Assembly (NCBI RefSeq): GCF_024436435.1
Contig: NZ_JAFMZP010000004.1
Span: 496,001 to 560,000 of the forward strand
Length of the DNA stretch: 64,000 nucleotides
Source: Desertivirga xinjiangensis
Lineage (GTDB): Bacteria; Bacteroidota; Bacteroidia; Sphingobacteriales; Sphingobacteriaceae
Reading direction: 5' to 3'
The position numbers and the translations under genes were made by a program. The notes under the pieces are model-generated. The model made no database searches and was not told where the DNA came from. It worked only from the letters and a program-made list of their open reading frames with translations. This document shows positions 44,912-52,946 of this stretch, piece after piece (positions within the stretch are counted from its first letter, which is position 1; the number at the start of each line of letters is the position of its first letter).

Positions 44912-44954
44912 ATTACTAATATTTTTAGTAATTTAAAATCATTTACTAACTTTG
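44912..44954 (+). promoter_or_regulatory. Promoter with three TTACTAA-type sites
   Basis: TTACTAA at 44913, its inverted form TTAGTAA at 44925 and TTACTAA again at 44943 overlap a TAACTTTG -7 element at 44947-44954. The first two form an inverted repeat (ATTACTA/TAGTAAT). It lies 30 bases before the ATG at 44985 and also between two divergent genes. Confidence 0.4.
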
Positions 44955-44984
44955 TTATTCAAGTTTACTTTAAGATAAGTGGTT

Positions 44985-45188
44985 ATGTTGTTCAAGGTAT
45001 TATCCAAAGTTCGGGTTATTGCTACTGGTCAGACAGGATATGTAGCGTTTCCATATCAGGAAGGAGAGAAGATCGTCGTTTCTATTAATAACGGGGGTGA
45101 CAAGTTATATGATGAAAGTGAGCTGCAGTATGATCTGGGAGCTGAGCAATTGTTTAGGCTAACTACATTTAGAACAGTCCAAAATTAG
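44985..45188 (+). CDS. Small hypothetical protein
   Basis: 67 residues from the ATG at 44985: MLFKVLSKVRVIATGQTGYV, then YQEGEKIVVSINNGGDKLYD and SELQYDL. It is a small beta-strand-rich domain of the SH3/KOW-like kind. A -7 element lies 30 bases upstream. No further function can be given. Confidence 0.55.
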   Translation: MLFKVLSKVRVIATGQTGYVAFPYQEGEKIVVSINNGGDKLYDESELQYDLGAEQLFRLTTFRTVQN

Positions 45189-45371
45189 GAGTATAATATA
45201 TTTTACGCCGGTTATTCCGGTCATCTTCATAGATCAATACTTTAGTGAAAGGATCTAGAAAACCTAAACGGAGCCCTCTCTAATCTCGATAATTCTTAGA
45301 GAAAGCAGTAACACCCTCTATCAGCCGCTGCCGGTATCCCCGCCAGCTTCTTTTTCCTTAATCTTTTTTGC

Positions 45372-46190
45372 TCAAGCCTGTCGGCTTTTTGCGGAAGCTT
45401 TTGCTTTTGGAAGATTTTCATCGGCAAGTTCGATCCATACCGGTGCATGGTCGCTGGCTCCTTTCCAGCCACGAACGTGTTTATCAACCTGCGCAGCCAC
45501 AAGTCTGCCGGCAATGTTTTTATTAAGAAGGAAGTGATCAAGTCTCAAACCTGCATTCCTGCCATAAGCGTCACGGAGATAGTCCCAAAAAGTGTAGACG
45601 TGTTCGTCCGGATAAAGTGACCGGATGGCGTCGGTCCAGCCCTGGTCAACAAGTTCCTTAAAAGCTTCGCGCGCTTCAACTCTGAAAAGTGCGTTTTTAA
45701 GATACTTTTCCGGTTTGTAAGTATCCATTTCGGTTGGCATCACGTTATAATCGCCCAGCAATATAACAGGCAGTTCACGGTCAACAAGATCCTGAGCATG
45801 AATAGCAAGCCTTTCCATCCAGCGCAGTTTATAATCAAATTTAGGCCCGGGGTAGGGGTTTCCGTTGGGCAGGTAGATACAGCTGATCACAATGCCCCTG
45901 ATAAAAGCTTCTATATAACGGCTATGTGTGAATTCATCGTCTTCGCCGGGCAGATCGTTGCGAAGTTCCCTGATCTCTGTTTTAGATAAAATGGCCACCC
46001 CGTTCCAGCTTTTCTGACCATGCCATATGGCATGATAACCTGCTTCGCTAATAGCACCTTCGGGAAATTTATTGTCTTCCGATTTTAGCTCCTGTAAACA
46101 AACAATATCCGGCTTCGCTTCTTTCAGCCAGCGCAGCAGAACTTCAAGACGGCCATTGATCCCGTTGATATTGTAGGTTGCAATTTTCAT
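45372..46190 (-). CDS. xth: Exodeoxyribonuclease III (AP endonuclease)
   Basis: The ATG at 46190 (MKIATYNINGINGR) is chosen; the longer frame upstream is a duplicated helicase fragment. The protein has 272 residues. Family motifs are VCLQELKSEDNKFP with the metal-binding Glu, GVAILSK, GDYNVMPTEMDTYKPEKYL, RLDHFLLNK and the terminal GASDHAPVWIEL. It cleaves at abasic sites and degrades 3' ends of duplex DNA. The natural upstream region was replaced by the duplicated fragment, so its expression may be altered. Confidence 0.93.
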   Translation of the reverse strand: MKIATYNINGINGRLEVLLRWLKEAKPDIVCLQELKSEDNKFPEGAISEAGYHAIWHGQKSWNGVAILSKTEIRELRNDLPGEDDEFTHSRYIEAFIRGIVISCIYLPNGNPYPGPKFDYKLRWMERLAIHAQDLVDRELPVILLGDYNVMPTEMDTYKPEKYLKNALFRVEAREAFKELVDQGWTDAIRSLYPDEHVYTFWDYLRDAYGRNAGLRLDHFLLNKNIAGRLVAAQVDKHVRGWKGASDHAPVWIELADENLPKAKASAKSRQA

Positions 46191-46405
46191 TTTACTGGCT
46201 CCTTCTGCATTTTGAAAATTATCACCTTCATGAAGGAAGTAATTCAATAAAAGGTCATCCTCAATTTCAGAGGGAACCCGAGAGGGCCAGAATCTACATC
46301 CAAAAGAATCGAAAAATCGCAGGTCATACCCATGACACGATGAGCGGTGTGGTACTCTATAATAAGTGAGGGATAATCCGATTTAAGAGTCCGGAGCCCT
46401 CTTGA
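46191..46405 (-). pseudogene. Duplicated fragment of the UvrD-like helicase gene
   Basis: About 210 bases match the helicase gene at about 56045-56255 on the same strand, including the segment coding NYLLHEGDNFENAE (here NYFLHEGDNFQNAE). The match starts right before the exonuclease III start codon and includes its leader. Several point differences and stops mark it as non-coding. Confidence 0.85.
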
Positions 46406-46454
46406 TGCTAAAAAATCAAGCTATTCTAATTCAATGAGTTCATATAAAATTATT

Positions 46455-47069
46455 TCAGGGATTTTTCCAGTTCGGACTGGAACGGGCAAATGATAACCAT
46501 GATGGAGTGCGAACGGCTTGACTGATAACATAGCCGTTCCTGGTCGAGATCAATGGACTGATGTCAGACTTTTCGGCATCGGAGGCTATATTTTGGTAGA
46601 AATGGGCTTCGTTAAACTCCCCGAAAAAAGCTTCCAGGTTACGCAGCCCTTCTGTAAAGTTTGCTTGAATGTTGTCCATGCTGACATAGTGGCCGCCTTT
46701 GGCTACCCGCAGATCGACGCGTTTTATGGATTCCTGAAGATCGGAAAGGCCAAACCAAAGTAAAACGGTATGGTAGCCCTGTTGTTTGAACTCGGTTACG
46801 GTATCCATTACCTGTGACGATCGAAAGTTGGTTTCAAAAGCGCAGTCGCGGCTCTGACGGAGTTGTTGTTTTTTCCAGCTATCGAAAATATGCCCGTTTA
46901 CAGCATCATACAAAGTACCGCTGTCTGTGGCATCATAAAGGGTCTTGAGTTTGGCAAATTCCTTATCACCATCGAAGATAGGCGTACCTTCAGCCAGCAT
47001 AGTGGCCGATAATGTACTTTTTCCGGCGCCGTTAGGGCCGGCGAAAACGAACAGTTGCGGAGCGCTCAT
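46455..47069 (-). CDS. Zeta-toxin-type P-loop kinase
   Basis: 204 residues. Walker A is GPNGAGKST at 11-19, followed by the zeta-like FETNFRSSQVMDTVTEFKQQ and GYHTVLLWFGLSD, then KRVDLRVAKGGHYVSMDNIQ. Zeta toxins phosphorylate UDP-N-acetylglucosamine, but many chromosomal members may act on other substrates. The last residues (SWLSFARSSPNWKNP) look slightly unusual, and the C-terminus could be altered. The ATG overlaps the upstream small gene by four bases (ATGA), the usual toxin-antitoxin arrangement. Confidence 0.85.
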   Translation of the reverse strand: MSAPQLFVFAGPNGAGKSTLSATMLAEGTPIFDGDKEFAKLKTLYDATDSGTLYDAVNGHIFDSWKKQQLRQSRDCAFETNFRSSQVMDTVTEFKQQGYHTVLLWFGLSDLQESIKRVDLRVAKGGHYVSMDNIQANFTEGLRNLEAFFGEFNEAHFYQNIASDAEKSDISPLISTRNGYVISQAVRTPSWLSFARSSPNWKNP

Positions 47070-47296
47070 CGGCTGCTGCGTGTCACAACGCGGGTAGTGC
47101 CGGTGATTTTATCGACTTTTACGACTTCGGTGTGGTCGCGGTATTGTAAAATCAGTTGGTCTTTTGAGCGGTCGTCCTGGAAGATGTTGTATAAGCCGGC
47201 GTTTAGGTTTTCTTCCTGTACTTCGGCTATGCGGCTACGTAAACGTTCCTGCTGTTCTTCCGGCGGTAATTGAAATATGTGCTTGGACTTGCTCAT
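47066..47296 (-). CDS. Small putative antitoxin partner of the zeta-type kinase
   Basis: 76 residues from the ATG at 47296: MSKSKHIFQLPPEEQQERLR, then EENLNAGLYNIFQDDRSKDQ. It is short, charged and helical, with a beta-rich tail (LILQYRDHTEVVKVDKITG). It is first in the operon and overlaps the toxin gene by four bases. The role is inferred from position only. Confidence 0.65.
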   Translation of the reverse strand: MSKSKHIFQLPPEEQQERLRSRIAEVQEENLNAGLYNIFQDDRSKDQLILQYRDHTEVVKVDKITGTTRVVTRSSR

Positions 47297-47500
47297 GTGA
47301 TACAAATTTACTAAAACTGTGCCATTAAACAAAGGTCCTTTCCTATGGGAAACGGGCCTGATGGGTTAAATAGTTCAAGTAGAGCTGCTTTTGAGCTGTT
47401 TCCGTACAGTTTCCTTTGCAGGAGTTTTAAAAATAAAGCGATTTTTGTTCGTTGATTTTTTTTATTTTAAAGATAAAATATTAATATTTCTATCTTTTTC

Positions 47501-47508
47501 TATATTTG
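47501..47508 (+). promoter_or_regulatory. -7 element TATATTTG (copy 1)
   Basis: Exact TAnnTTTG match about 100 bases before the ATG of the truncated membrane-protein gene. It is conserved in the other copy at 60132-60139. Confidence 0.45.
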
Positions 47509-47604
47509 GCATACCGGCCCTTATCCTATTGCTAACCAATCATTACAATACCATAAGATCTTCCGGTTGATGAGTTTTTAAATTACTGTTGACAGTTTAT
47601 TTTT

Positions 47605-47912
47605 ATGGGATACTTACCCAATCTTATACCGGAGGAGCATAGGGTTCTGAAGGAATATTTTAGAGCCGGTAAAGGTAAAGATGCGTCGAAGATTAAATGG
47701 CCTCTTGCCGCGTACTTACTATCAGCGCTATTTGTGATAGCTGCGCTGACTTTTCTCGCACATCCTATTGTCTTTATTGCTTTTGCTAGCTTGTCATGGA
47801 TTATATCCCCTCCAGGGCACAAATGGCTTGAGCGAAAATTCCGGTTTAAGTTTCTGACAAAAGTAAAACTGATCTTCTGTGCGGCTATGTATATAGCAAT
47901 CTTACCACTTGC
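47605..47912 (+). pseudogene. DUF3761-type membrane protein, truncated N-terminal copy
   Basis: Codes MGYLPNLIPEEHRVLKEYFR, then two hydrophobic stretches (AAYLLSALFVIAALTFLAHP; KLIFCAAMYIAILPLA), as in the copy at 60235. At codon 103 it runs into inverted Rpn sequence and adds 17 unrelated codons before a stop at 47967. The soluble C-terminal half is lost. Confidence 0.85.
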
Positions 47913-48092
47913 AAAATCGTTCCATCAGCGCGATCAGGTACACCGGGGGCAGCTCATATTTCCATAAGTCAACGGCCCCCTTAGGAGCAAGGTCGCTGAT
48001 AAAACTGGAAGAATAATACAGCAGCGATCTTTGAAGAACCTTTGATCAGTTCGCTGAATCTCGACAAGGAAATAGTTCCCTTTATCTTCTGC
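47913..48092 (-). pseudogene. Internal fragment of an Rpn nuclease gene
   Basis: On the minus strand it codes KGNYFLVEIQRTDQRFFKDR, then through a one-base deletion the segment equivalent to YYSSRFISDLAPKG. It matches the copy at 41915-42841 over about 180 bases and stops at both ends in unrelated sequence. The following 160 bases to 48254 show no recognisable gene. Confidence 0.85.
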
Positions 48093-48254
48093 TAGGGGAT
48101 GACCTACTGGTGTTTTACATCCCCAGCGTCTATGAGTCAATTTGAGCCGTAAAAGCATCAAGAAAGTCAATTAAAGCATCAAAATATTCCGACGGAAATT
48201 TCACTGACTCAAAACGAATCAAACCAGCTCTTTTGAGTTTACTTAGGATCTATA

Positions 48255-50051
48255 TTAATACTTAATTACTTTTTTCAAGGTAATTCTGTTTTCACCAATC
48301 AACTTAACTAAATACATTCCGGATGGATAGTTTGTAAAATGAATGATTATATTATCTTGGATGGGAATGACATTGTTAGTTTGAAGAATATCACCGTTCA
48401 AATTGGATAATTCAAACTTAGTATATTCACCAGGACCAAAAATTATAGTCACTTTATTTGTGGCGGGATTAGGGAAAGAAGTAACAGGCGAAGATGCTTT
48501 ATTGATATTTGACTTAAACACCCTTGTTCCTAAATCCGTTGATCTTCCATCCGTGTCCATTTGGACAAGTTTGTAATAACTAAGATCATTTAAAGGCATA
48601 CTGTCGAAAAATGAATAGTTGTTCTGATCTGCTGTGTTTCCTTTACCAATAATAGTTACTAGGTCATGAAAATTCAATCCATCAGCAGATCTTTTGATTT
48701 CAAAATGACTGTTTTTTTGTTCGGAAGCACTTGACCACTCCAGTCTGGCACCATTATCCACCCTGGCTATTGAAAAGCTAATTAAATCTACCGGAAGTAC
48801 AGAAGTGATAACATTAATCACGACTGAACCTGTTTTATTACCACCAGTCCCTGTGTTTCCCTTATCGCTTATTGATACATTTAAGCCAACGTTTTCAGAA
48901 GTATTGATAGCTAAATTGCCGGTAGCAATAAACGAATTAATTTGAGCAATTGAACCAGTTAAAGACAAATCATTTGTCCCGGTCCCCAAAACAGTTACTT
49001 CGGAGCTTTGGGCCGCATATAACAATCCCGAACTAGTCGAGATTACGACAGTGACAAGTGCATCTCCTGCGTCCACATCTAAAAATAATATTCCAATCAA
49101 TGTACTTGACTCATTTTTATTGATGCTGATACTTCCCGGTGCCGAAATTGTCGGAGCGTCATTTACAGCGAGAATGTCTACTGGCAAAGAAGTGATATAC
49201 ATGTCATGTTTATCATCTTCAACGGCGATGCGCAAACTAATTCGAGTTGTAGAGTTAGCCAACGGTGTTATTAAAACTTGAGAATTGGCAAAAAATGCAT
49301 TCAGGTTTTTTAGAGTGCCTGTTAAATTCCACGTGACTCCCTGTTTACTAACAACGACACTCCCTCCCGTTTTAGCAGACAACGACATTCCTATCGAAGG
49401 TGTTAAGCTCACCTTCATAACATTATTTCCTATATCAATATCTGAAAATGAAATTCCTGTAATAGCAGTAGTAAGATCCTCCGTAATAACCATTGGTAAG
49501 CTGACATCTACATTTATTTCTGGCATGTCATTTTCGTCCCAAACCTTAACAATTTTATTGGCGTTCAGGCTGTTTGAAGTCCCATCATTCACTAAAAAGC
49601 TGATGGTTTTATCTTCTTCGGCAGGCGTTTCTGATAAATTAAGGTAAGTAACTGCTCTCAAGGCTGATTGCCACTCCGCCATTGTTGCGGTTGATCCTGC
49701 TGAAGTCAAGCTTAGGACGCCTGCTGAATTGGACAACAAAGTTATATTGCCCATAGTTTTTTCATCGTTTTCCCAATCAAGATTATCTTGATCACTTCGA
49801 AAATTCTGGGTTATGCTTACAGTGGCTGATGCTAATGCGGTGTTGTCGGGACCGGATAAAATAATACCATTATCAATAATTACAGGAATCGAAGGAGTTC
49901 TATCGGCTTCCCAAAAATTTGTCTTCCACTCACTAGTCACTATGGTTGGTGGTTCATTTAAAACAACTGTAGTATTTTTATTTTCAAGCGGACTCTTTGC
50001 TAGTACGTGTACTGGTATAAATAGAAGAAGGAAAATATAATTTATTTTCAT
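48255..50051 (-). CDS. Secreted cadherin-like repeat protein with type IX secretion sorting domain
   Basis: 598 residues. The signal peptide is MKINYIFLLLFIPVHVLA. Residues about 30-410 are beta-sandwich repeats (cadherin/RapA2-like: LNANKIVKVWDENDMPEINV; SLPVDILAVNDAPTISAPGS). A fibronectin-like module (LEWSSASEQKNSHFEIKRSA) and a C-terminal type A sorting domain (FPNPATNKVTIIF; YPSGMYLVKL) follow. It should be exported by the type IX system and attached to or released from the surface. The role is probably adhesive; no enzyme domain is visible. Confidence 0.85.
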   Translation of the reverse strand: MKINYIFLLLFIPVHVLAKSPLENKNTTVVLNEPPTIVTSEWKTNFWEADRTPSIPVIIDNGIILSGPDNTALASATVSITQNFRSDQDNLDWENDEKTMGNITLLSNSAGVLSLTSAGSTATMAEWQSALRAVTYLNLSETPAEEDKTISFLVNDGTSNSLNANKIVKVWDENDMPEINVDVSLPMVITEDLTTAITGISFSDIDIGNNVMKVSLTPSIGMSLSAKTGGSVVVSKQGVTWNLTGTLKNLNAFFANSQVLITPLANSTTRISLRIAVEDDKHDMYITSLPVDILAVNDAPTISAPGSISINKNESSTLIGILFLDVDAGDALVTVVISTSSGLLYAAQSSEVTVLGTGTNDLSLTGSIAQINSFIATGNLAINTSENVGLNVSISDKGNTGTGGNKTGSVVINVITSVLPVDLISFSIARVDNGARLEWSSASEQKNSHFEIKRSADGLNFHDLVTIIGKGNTADQNNYSFFDSMPLNDLSYYKLVQMDTDGRSTDLGTRVFKSNINKASSPVTSFPNPATNKVTIIFGPGEYTKFELSNLNGDILQTNNVIPIQDNIIIHFTNYPSGMYLVKLIGENRITLKKVIKY

Positions 50052-50171
50052 TGTTAATGTGGATTGTTAAAGCTTTGGAAAGACCTTTCGTAAATATAGA
50101 AAATAATTTAATTAGAGGCTTAATTTCGAGCATAGCTCTGGCATGCCAGTCTTGATAAGTCACTGCATCAT

Positions 50172-50240
50172 GAAAGCATAAGGGCACACGCCGCACGGCC
50201 TGCCCCGGCAAGTACAATATAGTATAGGACAAAAATTTTC
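50172..50240. repeat. Rpn 3' flank repeat, copy B
   Basis: GAAAGCATAAGGGCACACGC through ACAATATAGTATAGG is almost identical to the 3' flank of the Rpn gene at 58980 and similar to that at 41915. It shows that this Rpn fragment was copied together with its downstream DNA. Confidence 0.85.
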
Positions 50241-50631
50241 TTACAATCGCTCAATGTCTTCAATAGAGAGCCCAGTAGCTTTGGCGATGTCAGCAAGAGA
50301 GATGTTCATGTTTTTGAAATTACGGGCGGTGGCAAGGATCTGTTCTTTAGCGGCAGCCTCTGCCTGTTCAGCTCTTTGCCGCTCTTGCTCAGCTCTGGAC
50401 AAGGCCTCTTTTATTTCCATCGCCGCTTTAGCTCTTTCTTCTTCAATAGTCTTTTCCACAGCTTTCTCAACCGCCGTTTCCACCGCAAAATCTAGCTGAT
50501 TTTGCCTGTCCCATTTGTCTTTTAAACTGGTTTCGTATGCCATGCGTTCCTCCTTTGTCAATGCAGCAACCTCTGCTATTTCAAATAAATTCTTGAATAT
50601 AGGTTTCCTTACAAACCTGGGAATATCAACT
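50241..50631 (-). pseudogene. Rpn nuclease, C-terminal fragment with intact frame
   Basis: An ATG at 50561 gives 106 residues (MTKEERMAYETSLKDKWDRQ, coiled-coil Glu/Ala-rich middle, tail KATGLSIEDIERL). The same frame continues upstream to 50631 with the segment preceding it in full-length copies, then stops at a break. The catalytic domain is absent. An isolated C-terminal domain could still be made, as for the short RpnS proteins described from rpn genes in Escherichia coli. Confidence 0.8.
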
Positions 50632-50769
50632 TGTGGGTTTTGAAAAATATCTCACTAAGGATTTGCTAATGGATATGAAGTTTGCTTATTCTAAAATATA
50701 TAGTTAGCTTTAACTATTATTGGTAAACCACAGACCAATTCATCAAGTTATTAACCAAATTAAAATCAA

Positions 50770-51603
50770 ATGAAAACACCAAAAAATGTTCATGGAGCTC
50801 TTTTAGGCATGGTATGCCTACTAAATGCATTGACCAGCTGTAAAAAGCAAGACACGATTAATTTACAAAATGGATCAGTGATCAATAATTCTGAAAAGTC
50901 AACTACATCTGTCACAAGTACGATAGGGGCTCCAAGCTCAAATGTAAATTTTTCAAATGCCTTAAGTCAATGTAAATTGCAAAGCAGCTATGAGAATTCT
51001 GGTACATCTACAACTGATTACAATACAAATGGCTTAGTGAAAAGTGATTATTTTTATTTAAGTAGTACTAATAAAATGGTACTGATATCTCCTTTAGGGG
51101 CATCTGAGCGTACTGAGCTTAGACAGAATGCAGATATGAGTTTAAACACATCACAACGAATGCGCTTTGACGCGGTTATAGAAAATATTCCCAGCGGTTC
51201 TGGGGTTACAATTGCGCAGGTACATAATGATTATAGTGCTGTCGAAAAGCCATTAATTAGGGTGTATATTTCTGGAACAAGCAGTACTTCTAAGACCATT
51301 ACTTCTAAAATGAGCAATACTTATGAAAAAGATGATACTTCTTACACTAGCGGATCTGGCTCAGTTAGTTTTTCAAATGGTCAAAGAGTATATGTAAGAT
51401 TGCAGTTCCAAACATCAGGAAAAAAGATCGCCGTATATGTTGAAAATAAGGATAATGGCCAAGTTTATTCACAAACATATACCGTACCAAGTGCCTGGAA
51501 TAATGCTGACGGGAATTATTATTTTAAGACTGGGGCTTATAATCAGGGTAGCGATCAGAAAGCTAAATTAAGTTATAACTCACTTTATATTGATCAGCCA
51601 TAA
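50770..51603 (+). CDS. PL7-family polysaccharide (alginate) lyase, lipoprotein
   Basis: 277 residues with a lipoprotein signal ending LTSCKK. The three PL7 signature motifs are present: ASERTELRQ (RTELR), TIAQVHND (QVH) and YYFKTGAYNQGS (YFKxGxYNQ). PL7 enzymes cleave alginate or glucuronan by beta-elimination. No SusCD pair or other lyase is nearby, so it acts alone or with distant genes. An inverted repeat (ATAGTTA/TAACTAT, 50700-50717) lies upstream. Confidence 0.9.
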   Translation: MKTPKNVHGALLGMVCLLNALTSCKKQDTINLQNGSVINNSEKSTTSVTSTIGAPSSNVNFSNALSQCKLQSSYENSGTSTTDYNTNGLVKSDYFYLSSTNKMVLISPLGASERTELRQNADMSLNTSQRMRFDAVIENIPSGSGVTIAQVHNDYSAVEKPLIRVYISGTSSTSKTITSKMSNTYEKDDTSYTSGSGSVSFSNGQRVYVRLQFQTSGKKIAVYVENKDNGQVYSQTYTVPSAWNNADGNYYFKTGAYNQGSDQKAKLSYNSLYIDQP

Positions 51604-51644
51604 AATTAGGAGCCCATTTGATAATGTACAGCTATGAGAATAGA

Positions 51645-51680
51645 TTTCTAATATCTAAAAACCCAGTTCTATATTAGAAA
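51645..51680. repeat. Inverted repeat after the PL7 gene
   Basis: TTTCTAATAT (51645-51654) pairs perfectly with ATATTAGAAA (51671-51680) around a 16-base loop. It may terminate the lyase transcript (followed by GCGTTTTTG) or mark the edge of the element that carries the hairpin repeat. Confidence 0.6.
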
Positions 51681-51975
51681 CTGCGTTTTTGTGACCGAAA
51701 CGAGAGGTGATGAAAGTTAAGTTAGAATTCAATCGAGAGAGAGTTCGATTTTTAAGTTCAAATCTTCGTGTTTTTTCTGATCGAAGAGCAACGATCGGGA
51801 AGACGAGTGATAAATGGGACATGAAGTCAGCGTTTAGGGATTCTGGCTGCAAAATTCGATAAAAAGGTTTTGCTTGTTCTTCTTCCGCTTTGAAGTTATA
51901 ATGTTTGTTATGTATTAGTTGCTTCACAATTGTGATAAGGTTTAGGTTTGCCAGCAGTAGAGGTACTGTTGGCAT
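51655..51975 (-). other. Open frame carrying the PLLLANLNLIT segment, doubtful gene
   Basis: 106 codons from MPTVPLLLANLNLITIVKQL to ITSRFGHKNAVSNIELGF. Its first codons lie in the dispersed hairpin repeat also found at 44483, where the same residues occur. No family recognised. It may be a real small gene inside a repeated element or only an open frame of that element. Confidence 0.3.
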
Positions 51976-51979
51976 TTTC
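51928..51979. repeat. Dispersed hairpin repeat, copy 2
   Basis: AATTGTGATAAGGTTTAGGT followed by GCCAGCA/TGTTGGC arms and a T-rich end, nearly identical to 44483-44534. The stem is kept through a G-T pair, which argues for selection on structure. Confidence 0.8.
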
Positions 51980-52130
51980 TTTTTTAGAACGGATCTTATG
52001 GTTAATCTAACCAGCCTTAATTGTCAGAACTCGAAATAATGTTAATTGTCTTCTACTAAAATAAGTTTACAGTTTTTGAGATAAATTTATTTCAAAAATG
52101 AATGAACACATTCAAAACAGAGGGTATTGA

Positions 52131-52346
52131 GTACTAAAGGACAGAAAAGGGCGAGGAAGACGTAGTGCAGTATCAGATGAGCAAATGACTAGGATTAAGG
52201 AATTTGTACTATGGACCGGGCCTTTACTGGCACAATGGATTAAAACGGAATACGGGCTAGAGTGCCAAAAGGCTCAGGTTTACAATCTTTTGGAGAAAGT
52301 AGGGATTGTCTTTAAAAAGAAAGCTGGTTTGATATTAAAAGTGTAA
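52131..52346 (+). pseudogene. IS630-type transposase remnant (HTH part)
   Basis: The frame reads KGRGRRSAVSDEQMTRIKEF, then LLAQWIKTEYGLECQKAQVY and NLLEKVGIVFKKKAG. This is the winged-helix region that precedes the DDE domain in IS630-family transposases. The catalytic domain is missing and an in-frame stop lies just upstream. The rest of the gap 51976-52473 shows no other gene. Confidence 0.65.
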
Positions 52347-52473
52347 TTATTTAATGAACTTTCACCAAAAGTGACGAAGAGCCAGTTTGCAGCGGAATAT
52401 CCAGCTAGGACTTTTCATGCAAAAATCAACTGTCTCATCTTAAAAAAACTTTACAGACACCAGACGTCTCTGC

Positions 52474-52737
52474 TTAACCTCTTGCCAAAATTTCAGCTTT
52501 TATTTGTTCTACTTGTTCGGTTACTTCCTCCAACTCCTTTCTATAGTTGATTTCGTTTTGCGCAATTGAATATCTATCTATTATTTTTGTTCCTTCAAGT
52601 AAAAATTTATCAACATCTTCTGAGAAAAAAGCACGCATCTGTTTGTTGATCAAAAGAATTAATTCAGCAAGTAGCAAGATTTCTTGGTTTTTACTAGGGA
52701 CGTTATACTCCTTAGCTTTATGATTAGCCGAGAACAT
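52474..52737 (-). CDS. Hypothetical small helical protein
   Basis: 87 residues: a predicted all-helical protein (EILLLAELILLINKQMRAFF; YRKELEEVTEQVEQIKAEIL) with a coiled-coil end. No family recognised. The intact frame and an ATG start make it plausible. It lies in the defence-like island with no clear operon partner. Confidence 0.5.
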   Translation of the reverse strand: MFSANHKAKEYNVPSKNQEILLLAELILLINKQMRAFFSEDVDKFLLEGTKIIDRYSIAQNEINYRKELEEVTEQVEQIKAEILARG

Positions 52738-52946
52738 TGAATGAGACTTGATTCAAATTCCGCCATCTTTTTATTCTTCTCAAAGCAGGTTGTCAGTTAC
52801 TCCGATCTGATCGATGACACTATAGTGAAATATTTTCACAATGTGCGGTCATACTATATCCCAAAGGATTAATATATTTTCATCTAGCATGGTTTGAGAT
52901 CTATTTGTTGCTTCGTTTATAGCTGAAAAGAATAGAAACTCTACCA

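Larger units (their letters stand above)
47460..47912. repeat. Duplicated block, copy 1 (other copy 60091-60541)
   Basis: About 450 bases nearly identical to 60091-60541, covering the promoter, leader and first about 102 codons of a membrane protein gene. The match stops abruptly at 47912, where the sequence switches to an inverted Rpn fragment. Confidence 0.9.
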
